This document shows positions 1 to 9,090 of a DNA stretch of 64,000 nt, one piece after another. How positions within the stretch are numbered: the stretch's first letter is position 1; every line of letters begins with the position of its first letter. This DNA comes from Saussurea involucrata (lineage: Eukaryota; Streptophyta; Magnoliopsida; Asterales; Asteraceae). The notes beneath the pieces were generated by a model. That model was given only the letters and a program-made list of their open reading frames with translations. It did not search any database and was not told the origin of the DNA. The translations under genes and the position numbers were made by a program. The stretch spans positions 35,281,870-35,345,869 of the forward strand of contig CM066317.1 of the NCBI GenBank assembly GCA_033807775.1. The letters are read 5' to 3'.

Positions 1-482
1 TCTTTTGAAGAAAGAGTGTTCAGTGTCTTAAAATTCAGATGAGAGAGCCTCTTATGCCATAGCCAGTTGACATCAGATGAGGCTTTTGAGAAGAAACAGG
101 AGTTCTCAGTGGTTGTTGAGTCCATGTTTATTACATAAACATTTTCCAAACGATAACCGCTGAGAGCTATCTTCTCATTTTTGTCAGTGACAAAGCAGGA
201 TTCCTTAGTAAAGATTACTTTGTTATCCTTGTCGCAAAGCTGACTGATGCTTAGAAGATTATGCTTCAGCCCTTCAACATATGCGACTCTTCTGAAGGTG
301 GTTGTACCATTTGAGAGTACACCAAACCCTCGGGTATGTCCTTTTCCATTTCCACTGAAAGTCACAGAGGGACCCTTCTCTTCCTTGTATTCAGCGAGCA
401 GGCTTTTCTTTCCAGTCATGTGTCTAGAGCATCCGCTATCGAGATACCAGATACCCTTCTGAACCTGCATCAGAAAGGAAGA
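1..482 (-). CDS. Element A pol, N-terminal fragment (aspartic protease and GAG-pre-integrase)
   Basis: Partial pol reading frame, open from just after the gag stop to the window edge. The retropepsin active site reads WYLDSGCSRHMTG (about 404-442), and the GAG-pre-integrase motif LWHKRLSHLNFKTL lies near the left edge. The protease cleaves the Gag-Pol precursor. The frame is the same as that of gag and is separated from it only by a TAA at 483-485. An ATG occurs five codons after that stop and could start pol alone, but a Gag-Pol made by readthrough or by splicing at the nearby ATGCAG/G acceptor is equally possible. Integrase, RT and RNase H would follow outside the window. Confidence 0.85.
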
Positions 483-2876
483 TTAGTTTTTCTTGGGTAT
501 CCACTTAACCATGTGTACACGTTTGTCAGTGGAAGCAGTTGGAATGGAAGGTTCAGCAGTCTTCGCAGCATTTGAAGATTCAGCTTTGTCAGTCTTCACT
601 TTAGTTAATTTCTTAACCTCAGTGGTCTTCTTTGCCTTGGGGGCAATCTTCACCTTAGCTATCTTATCAGCTTTGGTGGTTGTGGGGCACTTACTAGCAA
701 TATGATCAGTGAGTCCACAGTGATAACATTTCCTATAACTAAAAGTAGTTCTAGGACCATTTGAGTGCTGAGCTTTTGATTTTGAATTTGAAGGACCAGC
801 ACCAAATAATCTTTTGGCTTTAGAAATGGGAGGAACATTTGGTTCTTCAGATTTCTTACCAAGGACATCCACTCTGAGTCTAGGAGTAGATCGCTGAATA
901 GACCCACGCTGAGTAGATCCAGAGATCTGATTCCTTGATCCAGAGGAATAAATCACTAAAGCTTTAGAAGCATTCAGCTTTGGTACTAAAGTACCCTTTT
1001 GAGGATTTTGGTTCAACACAATTCCTTTACCTTTATCTTTAAAGACAGAGGTAGGTTTTGGATAAACCATTTTCTCTTTACCTTTTAAAGAGGCAGAGAT
1101 TTCCTCAGGGATAGGCGGTCTGGATGAGGAACACTGAGAGGATGAAGTATCAGCGACTGAGGATACGAAAGTTCCAAATAAGAGCATGGAACGATCAGTG
1201 GTTGGTTCTTTAGTTTCATATTTGTAACCAAGACCACGTTTATCACTCAGGGGTATCTGAGACTTAATTATCTCAGTGATCTTTGTTGAAGAGTTACACC
1301 ATCCTTCAACAGTAGCTTTTTCAGCTTTCAAAGCAGCGATAGCTTCTGCTCGTTCGATTTTGACTAGCTGATTTAAATGTACTTGATCTTTAAAATCTTC
1401 TTCAATTTTAGAAAGCTTTTCTATTTGAAGGTGACAGTTTTTAAGCTGTTCAGCGAGATCAAGGTTTTGGTTTTCAACTATTGTTTTGCCATTCATGGCT
1501 TCATATAAACTTCTAGTCAAGAGATCGATTTTGCGGAGACTATCAGCTTCATCAATATTTGCAATATTTGTAAAGAAGGAGGGTGATACCTGAATTGCAG
1601 ATGTTGAAGTAGAGGGAATGTCTGAACTTTCTTCCTTATCTTCAATCTTTGCCATAAGACAGAGATTGGCTTCATCATCCTCAGAATCAGATGATGATTC
1701 TTCTTCTTCAGAAGCAGCCCAATTGTAAACCATCAGGCCTTTGCCTTTCTTCTTGAAGCTTTTCAGCTTTGCATATTTTTCTTTCAGCTTAGAATATATG
1801 TCATCTTTATTCCTGGGAATAAAGGATTTCTTGGGAAACACTGAGTTTCTCGATACTTTCTTAGACCTACACTCGTTAGCGAAATGTCCAATCTTTTCGC
1901 AGTTAAAACAAGTAGCAGTAGCCTTATCAACAGTAGCTGATGATATTGGCTTATCAGTTATTGAAAGAGGTTTGTTCTTTCTAAACATTTTATTTTTGGC
2001 GAATCTCCTGAACTTTTTAGTTAGGAGAGCCAAAGATTCATCATTATCTGAAGAGTCAGAATCTGATGGCCTTTCAGAGTTACTCTCTAACTCAGTGATA
2101 GTGACCGAGGGTCGCTGAGTAGAAGGTTCCTCTGAGATTAAAGCAACATGGGTGCTTTTGGAATCTTTTATAAGATTCTTCTTAAGATGGCTTGATTGCT
2201 CATGATTCAGCATCGTGCCATATAAGGTAGCAAGGGTCATTGATCTTAGATCTTTTGACAGCTTGAGACACATAGAGTAACTGTCCCAGCTTTCAGGTAA
2301 ACATTCTAGAAACTTTGTCAGCACTTCAAAGTTAGAATATTCCTTACCAACAGTTTTCAGATCTATTATTAAGCAATTAAAACGTTGGTGAACTTCAGAG
2401 AGAGTCTCATTCTTACCACAAATGAAACTTTCATACTGTCTTACCAGGTTGATCTTTCGAGAGTCCTGGACTTCAGCAGTACCTTCATACTGAACACATA
2501 TTGTGTCCCACATGGCTTTTGAGGATTTCAGGTTCATAACGGAATGGTAGACTTCGTCAGGAAGAGCCATGGATAGTATGGATCTGGCTTTTGTGTCGAT
2601 AGCCACTTTCTTCTTATCTTCGTCAGTCCACGTATGAACTTCTTTGGGTACCAGCCTTTCTGGAATAGCAGGTCTATTCTCAGCGGCAGGTACTGCGGCA
2701 TCAATTCTTACAGGAATAAATGGGCCGTTTTCAAGATAATAAGGCATAGTGGGGTCTACACCTTCTAAGAATAGAGTCATCCTATTTTTCCATAGATTAA
2801 AATTATCTCTGGAGAATCTAGGGGGTTTTGCAAGAGAACCATTGTCGATATAATTTGTGTTTGTGCTAGTAGTCAT
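483..2876 (-). CDS. gag: Element A gag polyprotein, 797 aa
   Basis: Copia-type Gag, the structural protein that packages element RNA into cytoplasmic virus-like particles. The N-terminal 230 residues are a UBN2/Retrotran_gag_2-type domain (NLWKNRMTLFL, later AMWDTICVQYEGT). Two CCHC zinc knuckles are visible: CFNCEKIGHFANEC near residue 324 and CYHCGLTDHIASKC near residue 717. Acidic serine-rich linkers follow the first knuckle, a heptad-rich probable coiled coil lies around residues 455-525, and the C terminus is basic and rich in Lys, Ser and Pro, ending in WIPKKN. The ATG at 2876 lies about 70 bp inside the primer-binding site, as expected. At 797 residues it is much longer than a typical Copia gag, as in SIRE-type elements. 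The stop TAA is in frame with pol. Confidence 0.9.
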   Translation of the reverse strand: MTTSTNTNYIDNGSLAKPPRFSRDNFNLWKNRMTLFLEGVDPTMPYYLENGPFIPVRIDAAVPAAENRPAIPERLVPKEVHTWTDEDKKKVAIDTKARSILSMALPDEVYHSVMNLKSSKAMWDTICVQYEGTAEVQDSRKINLVRQYESFICGKNETLSEVHQRFNCLIIDLKTVGKEYSNFEVLTKFLECLPESWDSYSMCLKLSKDLRSMTLATLYGTMLNHEQSSHLKKNLIKDSKSTHVALISEEPSTQRPSVTITELESNSERPSDSDSSDNDESLALLTKKFRRFAKNKMFRKNKPLSITDKPISSATVDKATATCFNCEKIGHFANECRSKKVSRNSVFPKKSFIPRNKDDIYSKLKEKYAKLKSFKKKGKGLMVYNWAASEEEESSSDSEDDEANLCLMAKIEDKEESSDIPSTSTSAIQVSPSFFTNIANIDEADSLRKIDLLTRSLYEAMNGKTIVENQNLDLAEQLKNCHLQIEKLSKIEEDFKDQVHLNQLVKIERAEAIAALKAEKATVEGWCNSSTKITEIIKSQIPLSDKRGLGYKYETKEPTTDRSMLLFGTFVSSVADTSSSQCSSSRPPIPEEISASLKGKEKMVYPKPTSVFKDKGKGIVLNQNPQKGTLVPKLNASKALVIYSSGSRNQISGSTQRGSIQRSTPRLRVDVLGKKSEEPNVPPISKAKRLFGAGPSNSKSKAQHSNGPRTTFSYRKCYHCGLTDHIASKCPTTTKADKIAKVKIAPKAKKTTEVKKLTKVKTDKAESSNAAKTAEPSIPTASTDKRVHMVKWIPKKN

Positions 2877-2945
2877 TTTTCAGAAATAGCAAGGAAGAGA
2901 AATCTTAGTATAGATTAGATCTTGTTTATGAGATTAAACAAATCC

Positions 2946-2957
2946 GCTCTGATACCA
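2946..2957 (-). promoter_or_regulatory. Primer-binding site of element A (initiator tRNA-Met type)
   Basis: The minus strand reads TGGTATCAGAGC, complementary to the 3' end of plant initiator tRNA-Met, two bases inside the LTR edge. It primes minus-strand DNA synthesis and fixes this LTR as the 5' one. Confidence 0.9.
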
Positions 2958-2959
2958 CT

Positions 2960-3894
2960 TGTTGGTCCCGAAGGGCTATACAAGTTTGTAGAAGGGGGGT
3001 TGAATACAAACACACAGATTTTACTTTTCTAAATTGTTTATTGATAAATCATTAACAATTTACAGCTTGTTGCGGAAACAAGATTAAGGATAAATCCTAA
3101 ATCTAAACAAGTTGGAACACTAAGTTTCTTGCACTAAGAAAGAGAAGGAAATTACTAATAATAACCTATCTCAAGATAAGAAGGATGAACTTGTCCAGAG
3201 TTAGCAAGTTACTTCAAAATGAAGTGAGTTCATCTTCTTATATACTGCATGCATTTAATGCATGGCAGTATACACTTTACACGTGGCAGCAGCTGATTGG
3301 TTGCATGTCATTGACCTTTGTTGACAACCTTAATAGCCGCATGTTTGAACAGTATAGTATCAGAGAGGTTGTACGATTTCAGATAATAAGGAGGTTCTTT
3401 TCTAACATATCGTACAGAGTCGTGCAAGAGTGGTTAAGGCAAAGCTTTTCGTTGATTCAGAGATCTATCATTCTTCATCAGCGAATGATAGAGTTCAGCG
3501 ATAGCTGAAGTCTTGTACTTGATACTTCACGTTAATTGGACAAATCTGAGTCTTCGCTGATCCGCATCAGTTCATTAGGAGACTTGTCGCTCGTTCTTGA
3601 GCTTGATCTTCGACTTCAGCGTAGAACCTATGTTGACGTGAAACTTGTCTTCAGAGATCATAAGTAAACAACTAACTTATCAGCGATCACCATAAGTACT
3701 GAACAGACTCATAGTATTATGGTGAACAGTTCGCTGAATGTTTAATCTAAACAACAAGAGTTCCTATCAGCGGTACTGTAAGATCCTAGTACTTATCAGC
3801 GATAGTGAAACTCTGATACATATTGTTTACTTAAAATTTTCACTAAGTATATAAGAGAGGGTCATTATCAAATCACTGAGGGTTTGGATCAACA
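2960..3894 (-). repeat. 5' LTR of element A
   Basis: About 935 bp, bounded on the plus strand by TGTTGGTCC and GGATCAACA, which are inverted copies of each other and give the usual TG...CA ends. The primer-binding site lies just inside. The outer edge is inferred from these termini because the second LTR is not in the window; the adjoining 5 bases (AAGAG) would be the target duplication. The U3 part carries many dispersed CAGCGA, CAGCGG or TCGCTGA motifs between about 3480 and 3815. Confidence 0.75.
3237..3244 (-). promoter_or_regulatory. Probable TATA box of the element A LTR
   Basis: The minus strand reads TATATAAG about 650 bp into the LTR, with further LTR sequence and the primer-binding site downstream. 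It is the best-placed core promoter candidate for element A; no other evidence. Confidence 0.5.
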
Positions 3895-3994
3895 AAGAGT
3901 CGGATGAGGCATCACATATTAAGGAGACGAGGGAGGTTGTGCAACTTTTAAAGTTGTACAAGACACGTACTTATTAGTACCTTATAATTGATAA

Positions 3995-4276
3995 GGTCAT
4001 GAGTACCCGTACCCTTTAAACCCTTGCCACCTCAGCGCCACATCAGCTTTTCTCTCTTACCCAATCCTTACCCAAAAGTGGAGTACCAGTACCCAATGAA
4101 CCCAATACTACCTTAAACCATTTAATATTAAAGGATATAGAGAGAGAGATGTGCGGGTTCACCGGGTTCCCAAACCCGGCCTCCTACCCGCTCCCCCTAC
4201 CCACAACCCCCCGTACCGGAGCCCTCTCCTACCCTCTCCTACCCGCTCCCCTTACCCGCGGCCACTACGCATGGCC
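3995..4276. mobile_element. PIF/Harbinger-type MITE, 282 bp
   Basis: The ends are GGTCATGAGTACCC and, inverted, GGCCATGCGTAGTGG, flanked by TAA on both sides (3992-3994 and 4277-4279). Three-base TAA/TTA duplications and GGCC-starting inverted repeats are typical of Harbinger MITEs. It shares the internal stretch around GCCACATCAGCTTTTCTC with the MITEs at 32395 and 33172, so the three form one local family. No transposase. Confidence 0.75.
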
Positions 4277-4474
4277 TAAAAGTGTAAAAAAAGAGAAACT
4301 CAAGTTACTCCAAAAAGTGTCAAAAAGCACTAATTTGCCAAACAATGCCTTAACAGAGCTTCCTCTAACGATGTTAGTGAGAGAGATTGATTTGAGCTAA
4401 AAACACGATTTTGGATCATCGGTGTACTTTATAAATTCGAGGGACGAAAACCAAAAAACATGTGTTCGGGAGGA
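4277..4474. other. Unassigned AT-rich spacer
   Basis: A short stretch between the MITE and the candidate solo LTR. I see no gene or repeat structure in it. Confidence 0.4.
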
Positions 4475-5912
4475 TGACGGGTGCCGAGACCGTCAAATAA
4501 TAAGTTGTTCGAATTGTCCCAAATCACAATAATAATTATAATAGTGGTAAATCAAGTCAAATCCACAGGAATCGGTCGTGACTATTATTTTACTTCTACA
4601 CGTTAAGAAAAAAAGGAGGGGTTGAATTTGATTAACTAAACTAAACATGCAACTAAAATTGATTTAAAACGATGAATAAAAAAACCCAACAATAGTCCAC
4701 TTCAAGTAATGATGCAAAACATTATCATCGATTCCTAACGATGCAAAATGGTAAAACAAGCCCAAATTGGCAATGGTCATCAACAAGCTCTGACAACCTC
4801 GATTTTCCCTTAACTAAACATTGATTTAATAAGCTCATAACCAAATCTTAATCACAAATAAGAGTTTAAACAAACTCTTAAACCCCTAAGTGCAATTAGC
4901 TTTACGGATTGAGGAAAAAGACCAATTCAAAGCAATAGGCTCGTAAGCTCGGCTTACTAGAGATTTGATTTCAGATTTCAAAAACCCATTTCGAAAACCT
5001 TACCACAATCAAGTGGGTTATTGTACTACTTTATCAAAATCTCAAGACAATTATGTATCTTATGTTTCTAACAAGCTACTTTCCAAAAGAAAATCAACTA
5101 ATTGATCAAGTTAATCGATAATTCAAATGAAAATGACATTTATATAGAAATCAAGCAATTAAACTTGTTCACAACATCTTACATAGGAATCTCAAATGAA
5201 AATGCATCAAAACCTAAAGCTTAACTATTGTTGAAAGAAAAGTTAGGGTTACAACTACAAAAAGAAGAAATCACCAAAAGAGATGATAAATTGATGGAGA
5301 AATTGCTCCCCAATCGACCTCCTTGCTACTCCCGTCTCCCAAAATCGACTTCTAAAATGATTCCTCTTTCAAACAGCAGTTCCAACTCATTTTTATATGA
5401 GAAAAATAAGAAACCCGCTCGATCTCAAAAATCCTGCAAAAACAACCCCTGTTTGTGGCTGCCGCGGCTTTGGGCACGGGTTTACCCGCACAAGAAGACG
5501 CGCGAGACACTAGAGTAGCCGCTGAATAGAGCTCGTCGTGAGAACGGGGGCGGTTTCACTTGCGTGAGAGGACGCGACGTGCTCTGCTTCCGATTTTCCA
5601 CTATTGTTGTGTTCACGAATCAAAAGACGGTCGGCCGCGGCTTTGCTTACGGTTACTTCTTCACATGAGCCTGGTGCATCCCCTTTTTTTCCTTTTGCTG
5701 AATTGGGTTTCATTCTTCATAAATGGGTCTGCCAACACAATTACAAAACCAATTTGAAAAAAACTCTTTTTTTTTCTTTTTCACCTTTTTATTTATTTTA
5801 TTACAAACAATAAAATCCTAAAACCTAATTTAATAGGGGTACTTTAGGCATCTAATTAACACTAATTTTAGGGAATGTTAAGGTAAAAGTATATAAAAAT
5901 CGGCACTTATCA
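4475..5912 (-). repeat. Candidate solo LTR, 1.4 kb
   Basis: The plus strand runs from TGACGGGTGCCGAG to CGGCACTTATCA, so both ends carry the same short inverted termini with TG...CA ends. The flanks are GAGGA and GAAGA, a 5-bp duplication with one mismatch. On the minus strand TATATAAA-type boxes occur near 5148 and 5393, and the U5-like end contains CCTGTGGATTTGACTTG, a phrase common near the ends of plant Ty3/gypsy LTRs. No internal coding region is attached, so it looks like the product of LTR-LTR recombination. The GC-rich part (about 5450-5690) gives several short overlapping ORFs without recognisable domains. Confidence 0.55.
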
Positions 5913-5917
5913 GAAGA

Positions 5918-6387
5918 CCAGATATGTAATTCACTATTTAATAAAATATTATTTATCTATCATAAACATTTAATTTCAATATTTTTATATATGGGATAAA
6001 ATAAAAATAAAATTATTTCTTATGGTAATAATTTTTTGGGAACTCTCTACTTTTTTTATTTGAAAAAAAAATCTATTACAGCACAGAGTTGCCAAAATTC
6101 TCATTATCAGAGTTTTGAAAAATCTATTGGCATGTTCTAATTGACAATTAAGAAAAAAATCGTAACGACCTACTCCTTTTCAACAAGAGTTGTGTATAAT
6201 TATATATGAAACATTATGATAAATTATATAGATGGGATAACATCGAAATCCAAAGGTTATTATTTATCTCTCATGTTTTATATGTGGTTTAATGAAATCT
6301 TTGAAAGTGGGACCTAACCTTTGATAACTCTATAGTGAGCATCATATACATGGGAGACCTTATGACCCAAATCAACAAAACCACCAA
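5918..6387. other. AT-rich spacer
   Basis: Very AT-rich sequence with short T and A runs. I see no gene, inverted repeat or tandem repeat that I can support. Confidence 0.4.
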
Positions 6388-6400
6388 ATCCAATCTGCAA

Positions 6401-6619
6401 TTTTTTTTTGAAAGACATTTGCACTTCAGGGGGTATCCTGAAAGATCAGACTAATCCCCCCACAACCCACGACCCGGCCCATAACAGCAGGCCCACGATC
6501 TGCCCCTTGATTCGGGGATACCTCCGCGTGATCACCACGGAGTTTGAACCCGGGTAGTAAGGGCTTCCACCACTTACCCCCAGGATGTTACCGAACCACT
6601 GGGCTACAACATCTTTGGT
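6401..6619 (-). mobile_element. tRNA-derived SINE with perfect 13-bp target duplication
   Basis: On the minus strand the element has a polymerase III A box (GTTGTAGCCCAGTGG, 6596-6610), a B box (GGTTCAAACT, 6541-6550), a roughly 110-bp body and a short poly(A) tail (plus-strand T run at 6401-6409). It is flanked by perfect copies of ATCCAATCTGCAA at 6388-6400 and 6620-6632. This is the standard anatomy of a plant tRNA-type SINE moved by LINE-encoded proteins. It appears full length. Confidence 0.9.
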
Positions 6620-6632
6620 ATCCAATCTGCAA

Positions 6633-7032
6633 ATTTGAATTCAGCAGGTTGTATGAACAACAAATTTAACCACCACCGATAATCCACATATGCATATGGC
6701 GTCTAATTTCAAGCCTATATCATGCAATATGTAGTATGAAGACTTGCATTCATAAAAATTGTTAGACTTGATTATACGATAAAAAGTATTAGATTGTTTG
6801 GTTATTTTGAGATGTTACAATTACGTTGACGATATTTAAAGTTTAATGGTTAATGGTTACTTTGAGATGCTACATTTACATGTCTAGCTTATTTTTGTAT
6901 TTGGAATTGTGTTTGAAATGTTTCATTATTCCAATTGGAATCGTATTTGAAAATGTAGCTTATCAGATATAATGCAACTTCACCAACATTTGGAATAATG
7001 GATGGTAACAAAATCGAGAAAAATATTAAAAA
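6633..7032. other. AT-rich spacer
   Basis: Low-complexity AT-rich DNA between the SINE and the CACTA-like repeats. No gene seen. Confidence 0.4.
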
Positions 7033-7392
7033 TATAAATATAACTCATTATACATGGTTCTAGTAAAAAACCGTGTACAAATTTCTGCATTTTGTTATAA
7101 ATTGTTACATTTATACACAATTTTGTTATGAAAACTATGAAAAATAATTAATACAATTGTAAAGATACAAACTTTTATAAACGGTTAGTAGGATTTTTTT
7201 TAAACGGTTTCATCTAAAAACCGTGTAAGATAAACACTTTTATAAACGGTTAACAGAGCTTTTTTAAATGGTTTAATCTAAAAATCGTGTAAGATGGTGA
7301 CTTTTATGCACGGTTAATATTTTCCTTTTTTAAACGGTTTTGGAACCGTGTATAAAAGTTGAGTTTTATACACAGTTTTAGAAGCGTGTATA
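7033..7392. repeat. Left part of CACTA-like subterminal repeats
   Basis: Repeated, alternately oriented copies of a motif around ACGGTT / AACCGTGTATAAA at roughly 40-60 bp spacing. Such arrays are usual near the ends of plant CACTA (En/Spm) elements. The motif continues at 16920-16960 on the other side of the solo LTR at 7393-16886, so this was one block before insertion. I cannot find the left CACTA terminus, so the class is tentative. Confidence 0.45.
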
Positions 7393-7799
7393 TGTTTGGG
7401 TAAAAATTCACTAGCCTCGACCACGACCAACGTAAGAAAAACATTTATTACACTTTTTCGTAGCAAGGTAAAATCATAGCACTTTATCTTTTGACCAAAG
7501 TTAAAATCAAAAGTTGTTTACCTCACGACACTCGACCATGACGTCGTCTAGTTCACGCGGCCGTCGTATGAAACCTTGCGACCTCGACCGACTAACGTGT
7601 AATATTACTGTTACGTTTTTCCAGTGTGTGTTTAATGCAGGAATCAATGTCATTGATAGGCTTGTAAACGAACCGAACGAACACGAACGGAGGCTTGTTC
7701 GTGTTCGTTCGTTTAACTTAGCCGAACAAATGAACGAACACGAACGGTAAACGAACAAAATCTTAGGTGTTCGTGTTCATTTGTTTAAGAAATGGGTGT

Positions 7800-9020
7800 T
7801 GTTGGTGCAAGTGTACCACATCTCTATATATTTTATATATTTATTTTGATGATTCCAAACACACCGTATTATTGTTTTTCTAACAATCTTATCCAAGTGT
7901 GCAGTTAATTGGACAACATGAAGATTTTATCTGAAGAGTCCAAGCCTGGTGTTTATGTCGTCATTATTTATATATATCTCATAATGATAAACACCCTAAA
8001 ATAATATACCACTTGGATATTTCAAAAACCTAACCCAACTATTTCTTAAATTAATAAAATCCCTGATTTATCTATTTAGAAAAGATTTTATCCTTAAAAA
8101 TCAATCTTTCAAAATTTAGCCAAAAGGAATGTGCTGATGTTTTTGGAAGTAAGGAAAAAGAATTCAGTTGCCTTTTTAAGCTATGGTCACTCCTGACGCA
8201 GGCACCTTTTTCAGGCGGTATACCGCGTGATGCTCGGCGGTATACCGCGGCACTGTTACGAGTTGCAGGCTTTTGCAGGTTGACTTACTTTTGGTCAGCC
8301 ACTTTGTCAGGCGGTATACCGCGTGGTGTATGGCGGTATACCGCGGCTCTGCTACACCATGTTGCAGGTTGCTTTTGCAGGTTGACTTCCTTTTGTCAGG
8401 ATCACCTTTTCTGGGCGGTATACCGCGCCCATATAGGCGGTATACCGCGGTGAACTTTTGACCGTTGCCACGTCCAGCTTAAATACATGCAGCTTCTCAG
8501 CATTTATGTTAAGACTTACAGACATTGAATACCTAGCTCAAAAAGGATTACTCAGCTCCTCATCTCATTTAATAACTTAATCAAGTTATAATTTTTTGAG
8601 TGATCAACCTCTCACAAATCCAAGTGTTATACTTATACAAGAGTGATTAATATTGTGAGATATATTCTCTTGTAAGTATTTGAATAGTGTGAGTGATTCA
8701 CGTTCTCGAGCAAAAGCAAGAGATTTTATTATCATTGTATCAAGGTTTGTGTTCTACCATAAAGAACACTTATAGTGAATCAGTGTGTCGAGAAGTGTCT
8801 CGGCAAGTGGACTAGCCAGCCAGTTGGTGGTGAACCACTTTAAATCTCGGTGTCGGTATCAACATTCTCTACCCTTATCTCTTTATATTCCCGTTGTGCA
8901 CTTAATTTTATTTATATATTTGTTGTGCATGCAATATTTATTGTTGATTTTGATAAGAGAATTTTTATTTGTGAAATATTTTTAAATACAACCTTTACCC
9001 CCCCTAAGGTTGTCCTAACA
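7800..9020 (+). repeat. 5' LTR of element B
   Basis: 1221 bp from TGTTGGTGCAAG to TTGTCCTAACA, the same as the 3' LTR at 14581-15801 as far as I can read. U3 carries three tandem units of about 100 bp, each with two GCGGTATACCGC palindromes, and W-box-like TTGAC motifs near 8280, 8383 and 8456. A weak TATA-like TTAAATAC near 8480 follows the array. Short ORFs in it (for example 8273-8461) are repeated in the 3' LTR and are unlikely to be genes. Confidence 0.95.
8215..8448. promoter_or_regulatory. Palindrome array in U3 of the element B 5' LTR
   Basis: Six perfect copies of the 12-bp palindrome GCGGTATACCGC at 8215, 8237, 8311, 8333, 8415 and 8437. They form three pairs, with 22 bp between starts in each pair and about 100 bp between pairs. 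Each pair sits in a partly conserved tandem unit that also contains GCAGGTTGAC. A perfect dyad repeated upstream of the likely transcription start looks like a binding site for a dimeric protein. The same array recurs 6781 bp away in the 3' LTR. Confidence 0.85.
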
Positions 9021-9022
9021 AT

Positions 9023-9034
9023 TGGTATCAGAGC
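9023..9034 (+). promoter_or_regulatory. Primer-binding site of element B (initiator tRNA-Met type)
   Basis: TGGTATCAGAGC, two bases after the 5' LTR, complementary to the 3' end of initiator tRNA-Met. Confidence 0.95.
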
Positions 9035-9090
9035 AGGTTGCAAGTTTCTTTTAAAAATCGTTGTATTTTTAAAACTTGTTCCTATTTTAA

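Larger units (their letters stand above)
1..3894 (-). mobile_element. Element A: SIRE-like Ty1/copia retrotransposon, 5' part
   Basis: Minus-strand Copia element cut by the left window edge. Reading leftwards from 3894 it has a 5' LTR (2960-3894), a tRNA-Met primer-binding site, a long gag (483-2876) and the start of pol (1-482) with protease and GAG-pre-integrase motifs. The long gag with two CCHC knuckles and separate gag and pol frames resemble the SIRE/Maximus lineage; the lineage is inferred. The integrase, RT, RNase H and 3' LTR lie outside the window. The visible coding sequence has no disabling lesion apart from the gag stop, so the copy looks fairly young, but LTR divergence cannot be measured here. 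Confidence 0.9.

Noticed and set aside
8215..8448. CRISPR-like appearance of the GCGGTATACCGC repeats
   Set aside because: Repeats of 12 bp in paired spacing within a plant LTR do not have CRISPR repeat/spacer structure.
8273..8461. 62-codon ORF across the palindrome array, repeated at 15054-15242
   Set aside because: It lies wholly in LTR U3 and is repeated only because the LTRs are duplicates. No domain.
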